Assembly: GCA_030762935.1 (NCBI GenBank)
Contig: CM060900.1
Span: forward strand, 392,201,632 to 392,265,631
Length of the DNA: 64,000 bases
From: Hymenopus coronatus
Taxonomy: Eukaryota; Arthropoda; Insecta; Mantodea; Hymenopodidae
Reading direction: 5' to 3'
Positions within the stretch are counted from its first letter, which is position 1. Each line of letters opens with the position of its first letter. A program made the translations under genes and the position numbers. Below are positions 43,201 to 49,248 of this stretch, piece by piece. The notes under the pieces were generated by a model. It was not told the origin of the DNA and did no database searches. It was given only the letters and a program-made list of their open reading frames with translations.

Positions 43201-46200
43201 TCATCCCCTCCCAAAAAAAAAAAAAAAAAAAAATTGCACTTGGAAGACAACTACTAAAATCAAATGGATTAGGGTGTGCGTAAATGAAAATAAGCTAATG
43301 GCTTCACATTATTTATTGGCTAATTAGGTTGGTATTGTGATGGTACCAGAGCTCAAACTCAGGAGGAAATCGCTACAATGAATGAAATTAGTGAAAAGAT
43401 GCTCACATGATGTTGGGGTCCATGGAGCTTGAAGTTACTCAACATTCATCTTCTTCCTGAAGGAAAAAAAAAGCCTTATCTGTGTAACTCACACTAAGCG
43501 AGATACAAACACACAACCTCTTGAATGTCAGGCAGACATGCTACCACCACACTACAGAGGAGGTGGGCTGTTCAATTACGTATCTCAATCTGCATGCAAA
43601 ATTTTCTTCAGATTTAAATGAATTGAGGGAGGATCAGACACTAAGGTTACAAAGTCTGCAGTGAAACAAGTATAATTTATTTCATACAACAAATACAGCC
43701 ATCTGATAGTACATACATTAAGTTACTTTTCCACAAAGTCTCCACATAGGTTGATGCACTTGTCGCTTTGTTGGATGAGTTTGGATATTCCCTTCTGGTA
43801 AACGTCCTGTCCTTGTTTGTTCAGCCATGAGAAACCATTGCAAAATTTGATTTTTCCCCCATGCATTTCTCCTTGCATTCGTTGGACAGCTTTTGTTTTG
43901 TTTTTTTGTTCTTATTTTTTTTGTAGCTTAACGTCCTTTAACCTGGTTGGTCATATTGGACGATGAATGAAATTGGTGAAATGATGCTCAAATGATCTCA
44001 AGTTCCATGGAACTTTAACTTAATATTCGTCTTCTCAGGATGAGGAGAAAAAAAAAAAAAAACTTATCTGGGTAACTCACCCTAAGCGAGATTCATACTC
44101 GCAACCTTTTGAATGTGAGGCAGACACACTACCATCTCACTATCCAGGCGGGCAGACAGATTTTGTAGAAACCATTAGGAACAAACTTTCCGGTACTGCA
44201 GAATATCATAAACAAGTCATTCCCAGTTCTACCACTATGTTTTGTAATATGATGCTCCTGTTGTTGTGCATCAGGTTCCCTATGTAAGTTGTGTTCAAAT
44301 CTGTGGATGCCATGCTGGATCAGCCACTGCAATCCTCGGTGATGTTTTCTCTGAAGGCCACAAATTTTCGATAACATTCTGTGACTATTGGCGAGACATT
44401 ACAGTCTCTCCATAAACTTCTACCAGCTGTCAGTGAATGTCAGCCACAGTTACATGTTTTGCCCACAGAAGTCAAATCACTAAGCGGATTTCTTTGCGAG
44501 ACCAGTTTTCAAAATGAGTCAGCATTTGTGTTTACCTTGCAGTAATACTGCATGTAATAGAATTACTGCATATTACTAAGTTTGCTGTGAAAGTTGAAAC
44601 ACCAAGAATATGAGCCTTGTAACCTTAGTTTCTGATCATTCCTCATATTTGCCAATTCCAGGAGGAGAGAAACAGTTTACAGTTTATGTTTCATTGGGAT
44701 GGTGTTTTCAAAAATAGTTGTAATTTTAACTACTCAATTTCACAATGTGATTTTTGACAGCCTTTCTATTTCATCTTTGAATATGCACAACACTTTTTGA
44801 AGTAAAAATGACATGATATATCAATGTTTAAAGATTAAAAACATGTAAAGATCACTGAAAATAAATGAAATAACAATCACGTAAAAGTATAGAAATAATA
44901 TATAATAATTGAAATATGCCAATCTTTCTTTTGCATTTACAATACATTGTGGCTTACTATCTTATAAAGTCTTGTACATCTAGGTTTAAAGAGTGTAATA
45001 AAACCACTACTCGTGACAGATGTCACATTGAATAGCATTATGCATCATATAGTTTCATCAGCTTATTTTCATTTTCTTTAATTCTTTTTTCTCTCATATT
45101 CCATGTTTTTAATATGACAGTGGTAATGATGAGAACAGCCAGTATCAATTTGAAGTATGTCACCAACATAAGTGCCAGATATAAATATTAAAGTAATTGT
45201 AAAGCCTGAGATGCAAACAATTATAATGGCCAAAGACAGCTATAGCTGGAATAGTTACCTTCTGTATGACAAGCAAATGATGAGTCAAACAGAAAATTGG
45301 AAGAGGCAATAATGATGATAAGCAACTGATACACTTTTTCTGAGTTTTTATGTTAAATAATAATAGTCGCTGTCATCATCCAGCTCTTGTTAAAATATGA
45401 GAATTTCCACAAATGGTATTGATTAATATTTGTTCTAAGTGCTGTAAGTCTTGACAATGATTTTCTAACAGGTTACTTACTTCAGAATCCTAAAATTCAA
45501 ACAAATCAGACCATAAAATTACCATATTCGTAGACAGTGAATACACTGGAATAAGCTAGAGCATTAGTTGGGTTGCACAATCCAGAAAATCTAGTGTTCA
45601 TGCAAAAGAGAGAAAGTTGAAAAAATGAAATAGATCTTCCTAAACGTTTACACATTTATGGGACTACTGTGTTCTAGCCACCTATGCTAAATAAAAATTG
45701 CCTTCCAATTGGGGAGCATGTCCTAAAACAGTTTTTTCTTCCATATACCTTAAGAAGTGTCTCCAGTAACATCATTGCTAGTGTTTTTATTTCATGATGT
45801 AAATTTGCCTTTTGCCTACTGGGTGGAGAAATAAAAATAAGGAAAATAAAAAATAAAAAACAAAACCATCTATCATCAGAAAAACTGGGGAAAATTTACT
45901 TAACTTGAAATCTGGGAAGGACATTGTGGAGTTTGGATAATACATAGGTAAAGTAAAGAGCAAATGGATGAAGAAAATGGACAACTTCCTTATCCAGCCC
46001 CTCTAAATTTCTTTTGGCCTATGGGTGGTGCTCTGCTTCTCATTGTTTATGTACTTCACAACTTCAGAGCAGCCAACATATCAGTGACTATCACTGCCAT
46101 CCTTAAAAGTGAAAATGTATGTCAGTAACAAACAAAAACATCAGCCTTATAGATCACTTTGGGATTACTGTCACAACATAATTTTGCTCCTTTGCGGCGT

Positions 46201-49200
46201 AAAGCATGCAAATGATTGACACAGTATTTATATTCTTTTATGGTGTAAAGAAGTGTATGAATGTAGCAAACAGCTCACCTTTTTATGACACTTTGAAGGG
46301 TTTATGTTTAGGAGTTCAAATTATAACAGGGCTATTTCTAGCAATGCATTATTCAACCCATATTGATTATTTAAATTCTCGGAGATTATAATATTATCCA
46401 ATTAATATGATTTTCTTTTAGAGATAATAAAGATAATAAATAACATAATGAATCCTACAATGTCTTTAAATGATATAGTTAGACAAAGACCTTTAATAGT
46501 TGGTTTAATTTCAATTAAGTATATTGATTTACTGTAATGACAGAATATTTCTTTTGTGTTAAGGAATATACATAACTTTAAAACTACCTTTCTTCTTATT
46601 TTTTGTCTTCCTCCTCTTCGCTGCCACAGCTTTTAGCAAAAATATTGCAGAATGGAAATTACAAATGTTAGTCTTTAAGTAATACAACACATATTACCTT
46701 TAAAATAAACACAAAATGAACAAAAAGAGAGTACAAATAAATGAAGAAACCAATATGAGGAAAATGCAGGCTGTCAGATCATAGCATACCATAATGAAAT
46801 GATGGGGCCATCTGGTTTCCAAATTTGAGGTTAGGTTAAGGTTGTAAATGTGTGTTTTAAATTTTTTTCAAATAATGGGTAATACATAGGAAAAGAGAGG
46901 ACCAAATGCAAGAATCCACAGGGTCCTCTGGTTTTGAGATCTGAGCAAAGTTAGGTTTTCTTTTGTGTGCGTGTGTGCGCATGCACACAAAAATAATGGG
47001 TAATACCTAAAGAATTGAAGAAGCACGTGAGAATGTGAACTATATACTTGCATTTCTTTATCAGCTCCAATACACTTTAAACTGCTTAAATATTTGGTTG
47101 TAAACCTGTAAAAGCAGCTAAATAAGGTATAGGCTTAAGCATGTGGAAGAATGCCTATAGTCCAGGCAATCCATTTTGCATATCTTTATTCATTTTGTTT
47201 ACAAGATATCTCTCTCTTGTCATATTTACATTATCACATTATAGAACACTGTACTACTCAGTGATTGATGGTTCATTCCATTCAAAGAATATGTAGCTCC
47301 TTCACGTGCTCATTATGTGTGCAGTGTGAGTGCTTGTAGTGAAGTCCACTACAATACATTCCAATATCTCGTCCTTTAAAAATTCAGATGTGAAGTGATC
47401 CTTATGTTGTCAGGTCCCTTTTTCTTGGTTGCAAACAACCACCTTCCACATTCACAGCCTTTCAATTGCTACATACTTCCACATATAGAAAGTAAATTGC
47501 TTTAGCTCTGTGACACTTTATCTGCACTATGCTACATGCATACTTCCATATTCAGAGCATAAATGTGGATTAACTGCATCAATATTATATCATGCATACA
47601 TAACCCATTCAGAAAGTAAATGACAACTAAAGTATTCTAACAGAGTCCCTTGTGAACAGGAGATAAGATGATTGTCTAGGTTTCACGTATGTTTCTTAAG
47701 CTGGCTTTCCAGACCATCAGTTTTCTGTGTCTCAAAATGTTCATTAGAGCTGGTGTTTATGATACTTAAGTGCTCATGTAGCTGCTCAGAATAAAAGTTG
47801 CTCCCTTTGTTCAAAATGAACAGTAATAATAGAAAAGAAGAATTTTAATGGTGAAAGCTGAAAAGGGAATAAGTGCAAAAGTGTTTTTCCCTTGGTAGTC
47901 AGTAGGTACAAATGAAGTACAAATACTGGCAGTGATATCACTGGAGACACTTCTTCCACTATATGGGAGACATTCTTTAAGCTCCATTTTAAAAAAGTGG
48001 TTTTAGGGCATGCTCCTTGAATGGAAGTGAATTGTTATTTAGCATAAGTGGCTAGAACAGAGTAGCCCCCTAAATGTGTATATGTTTTTGAAGATATATT
48101 TAAGTTTTGTCACACATATCTATTTTGTCATATTTTATTTTTAATTTTGATACATATGTTTTCATCATTATTTTATATTATGATGTTTTTAGTTTACAGT
48201 CACCAAAATTTCTAATTGGCACTATTTACATAGCATTTCTTTCAAACTAGGCATGCATGTAAAATTTAGACTGATTTTGATTTATTACTTTTTTTTTTAC
48301 TCTCTTAAATGCCTTACTTTGTATACTTCCTTGCCAAGCCAGAGTCCAACAGATGTTTTTGTGAATATCACACTCCATGTTTCTGAAATTTCTTGTAGCA
48401 TATTTTAACCCTTTGTTGCCTGTCAGCGTAACTATACAAATAGGGTTGTACTCTAGGATTAATTTCATGATATACTAACCTTCAACCATATACAAGTAAT
48501 CAGGACTGTTTTATATTGTAAAAATATACACAATTTTTGCCCTAAAATTGCAGTGATTTTTTAAATAAATAAAAGAGTGAAACCCACATAACTACAGTCA
48601 AATGTAACCCCATTAGCTCCCAAACATCACACCAATTATTTTACTTGGTCTCTCCCTGTCCTTTAGCACAGTCACTGGGATTTGAACTTATCCCATTTGG
48701 CTTTGAATGGGTGGCCAGTCCATTACCTATCACCTAACATTCATGGTCCTTTGAACCTCATTTTTGGTAATGCCTTTGTCAGGATTATGAAAACTAGCTT
48801 AGAAGAATTTAAACTATTAATTGGGAAGAAAAAGATTAATAAAGGATCCACATATATTTTCATTTCTATTATCTCTATTATTTTATATAGTAATTTTATA
48901 GGTTTATTCCCATATCTTTTTTTAATAGAACCCCAGTTTTAAACTTGAATTAAAGGAAAAATGGTATATGCAATATACTAATGCAGGCAACTAAGGGTTA
49001 AAACAAGGCTATATATAAATGGTTATACATATGTAATATGCATTTGTACTTATCTCATTGCAGGAAACAACATCCTGTATGTGGGTGTCTATGGCCCGAA
49101 GAGTCCATGTGAGGAGGTTTACATTAAGCACATGGGTCGCAACAACTATCAAGTAAACTACGTGGTGAGAGAAAGAGGAGAGTACATCCTCATCATTAAG

Positions 49201-49248
49201 TGGGGAGATGAACACATACCAGGCTCACCTTTCAAAGTGGATGTGTGA
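1381..49248 (+). CDS. cher: Filamin, 3' part of gene (six exons, spliced)
   Basis: Filamins are dimeric rods that crosslink actin and bind integrin tails and many signalling partners at the cell cortex. Six exons (1381-1620, 30651-30844, 32359-32584, 33398-33613, 39231-39434, 49064-49248) join in one frame of about 420 codons. All introns start GT and end AG. Phases match at every junction (1, 0, 1, 1, 1). The product covers the end of one Ig repeat and four further repeats matching filamin A repeats 21-24, with the flexible hinge before the last one. Family signatures are visible: [21 protein letters not shown] and a C-terminal [12 protein letters not shown]. The actin-binding domain and most of the rod lie upstream of the window. 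Identity as filamin is very secure. The symbol is that of the Drosophila orthologue and the species is unknown. Confidence 0.95.
1621..2269. other. Intron, nothing recognised
   Basis: Start of the 29 kb intron, with donor gtaagc at 1621. AT-rich, with no coding similarity or clear repeat until the small insertion at 2282. Confidence 0.5.
2282..2342 (-). mobile_element. 61-bp insertion with 12-bp target duplication (Penelope-like end?)
   Basis: A 61-base segment lies between two perfect copies of aaaaatggtgca (2270-2281 and 2343-2354). On the minus strand it ends with the hairpin-bearing string ctggctagaagcccgagaag, shared with the insertion at 20638-20735. It also carries gaagctttcctggcga, shared with 51590-51605. 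A constant end with varying length and a target duplication suggests a 5'-truncated retroelement. The family is not certain. Confidence 0.55.
2905..3137. repeat. Dispersed repeat, copy 2
   Basis: Same sequence and orientation as 506-672, with an extra segment of about 60 bases before the shared end ctgctgaagtcag. Non-coding. No terminal structure was recognised. Confidence 0.7.
3508..6915 (+). mobile_element. hAT-family DNA transposon (about 2.15 kb) interrupted by a mariner
   Basis: Left end at 3508 reads cagggccaagatt and right end (reverse complement from 6915) reads cagggcctcgatt, a hAT-type CAGGG inverted repeat. The 8-bp flanks atgatgat and ataaagat agree at 6 of 8 bases, as expected for an old hAT duplication. 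Inside, a decayed transposase starts near 4050. It shows the [19 protein letters not shown] region, then [20 protein letters not shown], the [19 protein letters not shown] block, and near 6610 a SCDVEQSFS motif like the hAT dimerisation region. The family resembles the CGGBP1-like hAT proteins common in insect genomes. Many stops and frameshifts make it a fossil. A complete mariner sits at 4337-5593. Confidence 0.8.
4337..5593 (+). mobile_element. Mariner element, full length (1257 bp), decayed transposase
   Basis: 22-bp terminal inverted repeats (4337-4358 and 5572-5593) share the inner block ctgataagtccc and 15 of 22 bases overall. TA dinucleotides flank at 4335-4336 and 5594-5595. The 1257-bp length is typical of mariner. 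The transposase frame runs from ATG 4510 to TAA 5529-5531, with many stops. It retains the HTH part ([17 protein letters not shown]), [11 protein letters not shown], the first Asp (ITLDETWIY), the second (FHHDNA) and the third ([20 protein letters not shown]). Spacing to the third Asp suits DD34D mariners. The poly(A)-like runs inside are internal slippage, not tails. Confidence 0.88.
6936..7184 (+). mobile_element. tRNA-derived SINE, family A
   Basis: The head gcctgggtagtgtggtggta resembles a tRNA A box and gagtttgaatctcg a B box. A conserved body follows (gggtgagttacccagataag), then an A-rich tail. Related minus-strand copies lie at 43355-43570, 43890-44155 and, more decayed, at 33655-33790. 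It abuts the right end of the hAT element. No autonomous protein is expected. Confidence 0.75.
7195..7310 (-). mobile_element. tRNA-like SINE head, decayed
   Basis: Read on the minus strand, a tRNA-like segment with gagttcaaatcttgg as B box is preceded by a box A-like ggttagtgatgtgg. The anticodon-arm context (ttcaagaggtc) is like that of SINE family A, but the body is lost. It is not a functional tRNA, because the arms do not pair. Confidence 0.4.
7522..7762 (-). mobile_element. tRNA-derived SINE, family B
   Basis: On the minus strand the head is gccatggccgagtggtcaga with B box gggttcgatcc. The conserved body follows (gtggacaaagtggc, then ttctccggtttaccccgcc, then gatgacactgatgatacat on the + strand), and it ends in a run of T on the + strand (its A tail). 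Short open frames on both strands come from the GC-rich body, not from genes. Six other copies are in the window. Confidence 0.85.
7865..8500 (-). mobile_element. LINE reverse transcriptase remnant
   Basis: Minus-strand frames, in order from the right, give [30 protein letters not shown] (RT motif A, normally DIEGAFDN), a decayed PQGG-like stretch, then [20 protein letters not shown] followed by SKTVV (the thumb, normally SVNPxKT). This series is typical of APE-type LINEs of the R1/Jockey kind. Stops and frameshifts throughout. Neither end was seen. Confidence 0.65.
8552..8606. repeat. Alternating purine-pyrimidine microsatellite
   Basis: GTGCAT/GTGCAC/GT repeats alternate strictly purine-pyrimidine from 8552 to 8598 (47 bases), then (GA)n. 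This is a low-complexity sequence with strong potential for left-handed DNA. The open frames here are an effect of the repeat. Confidence 0.9.
8610..9387. other. Intron, mostly unrecognised
   Basis: AT-rich. A weak LINE-like string near 8940-9040 ([17 protein letters not shown], recalling the FRKGxSTxxAI region of reverse transcriptases) is too short to call. At 9163-9178 the motif cataagacaacc resembles one near 10832, the right flank of the Tigger remnant. Confidence 0.4.
9388..10850 (+). mobile_element. Pogo/Tigger-like transposon remnant
   Basis: Decayed frames from about 9470 give an HTH part ([13 protein letters not shown]), [30 protein letters not shown], then near 9958 a MDET-type first Asp region (NMDET, then [10 protein letters not shown]). 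These are followed by [20 protein letters not shown], the [10 protein letters not shown] block and a [12 protein letters not shown] region (normally LQPLDVxxNK, the third Asp part). An acidic tail follows ([20 protein letters not shown], stop near 10744). The order is that of the pogo/Tigger DDE transposases. Many stops. Terminal repeats could not be fixed; the bounds are approximate. Confidence 0.75.
10860..12005. other. Intron, nothing recognised
   Basis: AT-rich. The open frame at 10944-11198 has no motif and a composition like the surrounding DNA. No repeats were recognised. Confidence 0.5.
12006..12229 (-). mobile_element. SINE family B, 5'-truncated, with target duplication
   Basis: Minus-strand copy with its A tail at 12016 and body up to 12219, lacking the outer part of the tRNA head. 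The flanks gaattgatga (12006-12015) and gaattaatga (12220-12229) agree at 9 of 10 bases. Truncation at the 5' end with a target duplication is the mark of LINE-driven retroposition. Confidence 0.85.
12230..15020. other. Intron, nothing recognised
   Basis: AT-rich sequence with no convincing frame on either strand. A short frame at 12217-12399 with a hydrophobic run spans the SINE edge and has no support. 13260-14650 is slightly richer in GC and may hold an unrecognised old repeat. Confidence 0.4.
15030..15640 (+). mobile_element. hAT-like transposase fragment, C-terminal
   Basis: The frame at 15203-15523 ends with [18 protein letters not shown], then KVWMYM, and after a stop [13 protein letters not shown]. 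This resembles the VERSFSxYKxxL dimerisation region of hAT transposases, followed by the NLKxYxVVYCN tail of the same CGGBP1-like group as the element at 3508-6915. Upstream the similarity is weak. Ends not found. Confidence 0.45.
15760..16345 (+). mobile_element. Mariner transposase remnant
   Basis: Broken frames give a decayed first-Asp region, then [20 protein letters not shown] (third-Asp region, normally DLxPCDFxLIPKLKEPL), [27 protein letters not shown] and a closing [10 protein letters not shown]. This is the standard C-terminal series of insect mariners of the type ending GDYIEGL. The third Asp is replaced by Asn in the present sequence. Stops throughout. Confidence 0.7.
16706..16734. 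repeat. (CTTT)n microsatellite
   Basis: About seven CTTT units in a row, followed by a T-rich run. Confidence 0.95.
20638..20735 (-). mobile_element. 98-bp insertion with 11-bp target duplication (Penelope-like end?)
   Basis: Flanked by perfect direct repeats caatgaatgtt (20627-20637 and 20736-20746). On the minus strand it reads cctgaagacgaggaagatgc, a hairpin arm cttcttcg, then gaaac, then cttggct-type hairpins, and ends ctggctagaagccagagaag plus gattttgaatt. The end matches the 61-bp insertion at 2282-2342. The CTGANGA, stem, GAAA order recalls hammerhead ribozyme cores reported in Penelope-like elements, but an extra base breaks the canonical spacing. Confidence 0.6.
21423..21940 (+). 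mobile_element. Insect-type DDE transposase, N-terminal half, decayed
   Basis: The frame gives [17 protein letters not shown], then [30 protein letters not shown], then [16 protein letters not shown], then after stops and shifts [10 protein letters not shown]. This follows a well-known insect transposon protein family. Those proteins have an HTH with ATGxSxxTVxRIxKEG, then DDFDxCxIRRxI, then a DDE domain. The DDE domain is not found here. It is the 5' half of such an element, broken by several stops. Confidence 0.6.
21941..27238. other. Intron, nothing recognised apart from microsatellite
   Basis: AT-rich. Dinucleotide tracts lie at 22180-22232. Overlapping open frames at 22701-23236 have no motif and probably arise from composition. 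Segments near 24850-24940 and 25280-25380 look like very old copies of one repeat. No genes are supported. Confidence 0.4.
22180..22232. repeat. (TA)n and (CA)n microsatellite
   Basis: A TA run near 22180-22196, then about 14 CA units from 22204. The frame across it (hydrophobic, VCVCVC) is an artefact of the repeat. Confidence 0.95.
27239..27441 (+). mobile_element. SINE family B, diverged
   Basis: The head gttgtggccaagtggttaga and body (tctctgggttctccagtttc, then gctccatcttcattccatgc) match family B with more changes. The end gggcgctaaatactatt precedes an A-rich tail. The tRNA-like B box is degraded. This is an older copy than that at 62818. Confidence 0.8.
27442..30650. other. Intron up to the second exon, nothing recognised
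   Basis: AT-rich with a T run at 29929-29951. The longest frame (29238-29615, 125 codons) has no motif, no splice support and a composition like its surroundings. A 14-bp imperfect inverted repeat lies at 30280-30327. Confidence 0.45.
30651..30844 (+). CDS. cher: Filamin exon: end of repeat 21-like, start of repeat 22-like
   Basis: The exon follows the acceptor ttgcttgcag and ends before gtgagc. Two bases complete a Gly codon, then 64 codons read [20 protein letters not shown], an Ig closing strand, and on to the start of the next repeat ([15 protein letters not shown]). It ends exactly on a codon (AAG), giving a phase 0 junction. An open frame running back to 30611 and forward to 30991 includes intron and should not be read as the protein. 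Confidence 0.94.
30907..31697 (-). mobile_element. Tigger/pogo element, internally deleted
   Basis: Minus-strand frames give an N-terminal HTH region ([20 protein letters not shown], then [20 protein letters not shown]). These pass directly to the far C-terminal block ([20 protein letters not shown], then FIKSGI), which in full-length Tigger proteins lies several hundred residues later. The DDE core is missing. The ends share cactcctTAActtagaaact (left) and cactatcttaaaagaaact (right, reverse complement), likely terminal repeats. It lies just after the donor of the exon ending at 30844. Confidence 0.7.
31698..32358. other. Intron, nothing recognised
   Basis: End of the intron between the second and third exons. 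It carries a long pyrimidine run before the acceptor at 32358. No other feature. Confidence 0.5.
32359..32584 (+). CDS. cher: Filamin exon: rest of repeat 22-like, start of repeat 23-like
   Basis: The acceptor is a polypyrimidine run followed by tcctgcag, and the donor is gtatgt. The exon has 75 codons plus one base. It reads [13 protein letters not shown], then [20 protein letters not shown] and [12 protein letters not shown], then the linker into the following repeat ([20 protein letters not shown]). The VSPSG opening and HIPGSP closing motifs are the standard filamin repeat boundaries. No frame breaks are seen. Confidence 0.94.
32585..33397. other. Short intron (813 bp)
   Basis: GT-AG intron with no recognised repeats other than an A run near 33130. 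Confidence 0.8.
33398..33613 (+). CDS. cher: Filamin exon: repeat 23-like
   Basis: The exon has 216 bases between acceptor ttttacag and donor gtaggt, phase 1 on both sides. It encodes [20 protein letters not shown], then [19 protein letters not shown], the strand [20 protein letters not shown], and ends [10 protein letters not shown]. The [16 protein letters not shown] core is near-invariant in filamins. It joins the preceding exon only 813 bases upstream, the shortest intron in the window. Confidence 0.94.
33655..33790 (-). mobile_element. SINE family A fragment, decayed
   Basis: The + strand shows gggtgaaatgatcctcatat and, further on, caaactcaggccctcc, ggcagacatgctactcccac and a closing ggaggc. 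These match the minus-strand copies at 43.4-44.1 kb, with the tRNA head to the right. The middle is partly lost. Confidence 0.5.
33800..34599. other. Intron, nothing recognised
   Basis: AT-rich sequence between the SINE fragment and the LINE. The LINE's 3' end should fall near its right edge, but no tail or target duplication was identified. Confidence 0.4.
34600..39000 (-). mobile_element. APE-type LINE, about 4.4 kb, nearly full length, decayed
   Basis: The parts run right to left on the minus strand. A short frame at 38962-38738 has a hydrophobic segment and a 2A-like motif. A coiled-coil, Lys/Glu-rich frame follows at 38668-38456. An endonuclease region lies at 38281-37460 ([19 protein letters not shown]). 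The reverse transcriptase begins near 36310 ([13 protein letters not shown]), with motif [15 protein letters not shown] near 36045. Its core reads [20 protein letters not shown] at about 35915-35857. The thumb-type frame is at 35722-35465 ([12 protein letters not shown]). A Cys-rich end CPLCG...HCIIEC lies near 34930-34880. Frameshifts and stops break both open frames. The clade is not settled; the style fits R1/Jockey-like LINEs. It lies antisense inside a filamin intron. Confidence 0.85.
38738..38962 (-). CDS. LINE 5' open frame with 2A-like motif
   Basis: This 74-codon frame is the 5'-most coding part recognised in the LINE. After about 30 residues it has a hydrophobic run ([16 protein letters not shown]), then [10 protein letters not shown] at 38824-38795. 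The canonical 2A ribosome-skipping signature is DxExNPGP. Here the Asp is Gly, while ExNPGP is intact. 2A-like peptides have been described at the start of some LINE proteins in other invertebrates. The frame stops at 38738, and the coiled-coil part continues in another frame. It is part of a decayed element. Confidence 0.55.
   Translation of the reverse strand: MGITLQLYRACFGLYNRMKYLNGNKENALRMLSFWIALMLTVLLVIGGLELNPGPGMDEMMEMLINISKRHKRY
39231..39434 (+). CDS. cher: Filamin exon: hinge 2 and start of the last Ig repeat
   Basis: The exon has 204 bases after the acceptor aatggaacag and before gtaaag. The first 40 or so residues ([17 protein letters not shown] and following) are low in Ig features and correspond to the flexible hinge before the last repeat. 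In vertebrates this region contains the ETSSV motif and is a calpain target. From SDASKV onward the last repeat begins ([17 protein letters not shown]). In place of the vertebrate DCSKAG the turn reads HAGEAG. An open frame back to 39170 is intron read-through. Confidence 0.92.
39435..43350. other. Intron, nothing recognised
   Basis: First 3.9 kb of the 9.6 kb intron. AT-rich, with an A run at 43209-43232. Frames at 41615-42150 have no motif. A weak tRNA-like B box (agttcagttcctga) near 39756 may mark a very old SINE. Confidence 0.45.
43355..43570 (-). mobile_element. SINE family A copy
   Basis: On the + strand: aatgaatgaaattagtgaaa, gatgctcacatgatg, then cttatctgtgtaactcacac, then the reversed tRNA-like head (ggcagacatgctaccaccac). 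It sits just left of the mariner at 43631 and is more decayed than the next copy. Confidence 0.7.
43631..44640 (-). mobile_element. Mariner element with TIRs, internally deleted, carrying a SINE
   Basis: The left end gatcagacactaaggttac (43632 on) and right end (reverse complement, from 44637) gatcagaaactaaggttac form inverted repeats matching at about 21 of 23 bases. On the minus strand the N-terminal HTH region lies at about 44530-44340 ([36 protein letters not shown]). The C-terminal end is at about 43880-43690 ([20 protein letters not shown], then CGDFVEK). The three catalytic Asp regions are absent. A SINE sits between the two parts. The transposase cannot be functional. Confidence 0.8.
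43890..44155 (-). mobile_element. SINE family A copy inside mariner
   Basis: The + strand shows the reversed body (gtcctttaacctggttggtc, attcgtcttctcaggatgag, gggtaactcaccctaagcga) and reversed head (tatccaggcgggc). Flanks gacagctttt (left) and gacagatttt (right) agree at 9 of 10 bases, a likely target duplication within mariner sequence. Confidence 0.8.
44645..46281. other. Intron, nothing recognised
   Basis: AT-rich, with no supported coding frame or repeat on either strand. Confidence 0.5.
46282..46375 (+). pseudogene. Mitochondrial insert (NUMT): cytochrome b fragment
   Basis: The frame contains [20 protein letters not shown] followed by HID, the conserved start of mitochondrial cytochrome b (second helix region). 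Immediately left the match fades with a likely frameshift. To the right it stops after about 30 residues. About 90 bases of mitochondrial origin lie in nuclear intron sequence, with splice-compatible exons on both sides. It has no function as a gene. Confidence 0.75.
46376..48555. other. Intron, nothing recognised except diverged tandem units
   Basis: AT-rich. Two related units of about 120 bases (around 46800-46886 and 46917-47006) each end in aaataatgggtaatac. The second contains a 10-bp inverted repeat ttttgtgtgc/gcacacaaaa (46961-46992). No coding content. Confidence 0.45.
48556..48735 (-). mobile_element. tRNA-derived SINE-like repeat, family C
   Basis: On the minus strand a tRNA-like head has B box gttcaaatcccag and an upstream ggactggccacccattcaaa. 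It is followed by a non-tRNA body (gctaatggggttacatttga) and a T/A-rich end. It differs from families A and B. It lies right beside the ATP6 insert. Confidence 0.4.
48752..48942 (+). pseudogene. Mitochondrial insert (NUMT): ATP6 fragment
   Basis: The frame reads [20 protein letters not shown], then [10 protein letters not shown], matching the N-terminal third of arthropod mitochondrial ATP synthase subunit a (KGSTxIFIS, NFxGLFPYxF). The preceding MKTSLEEF corresponds to the LHKEFK region. The frame is open and ends at a TAA after EPQF, where similarity is lost. It is intronic and has no splice link to filamin exons. Confidence 0.8.
49064..49248 (+). CDS. cher: Filamin last exon: dimerisation repeat and stop
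   Basis: Acceptor tctcattgcag. Two bases finish a Gly codon, then 60 codons and TGA at 49246-49248. It reads [20 protein letters not shown], then [20 protein letters not shown], ending [14 protein letters not shown]. This is the C-terminal Ig repeat, which forms the filamin dimer. The protein ends within four residues of the vertebrate end, so the C-terminus is intact. Frames on the opposite strand here are shadows. Confidence 0.95.

Noticed and set aside
46206..46391. A nuclear cytochrome b-like gene
   Set aside because: Only about 30 residues match, with loss of similarity on both sides; it is a mitochondrial insert.
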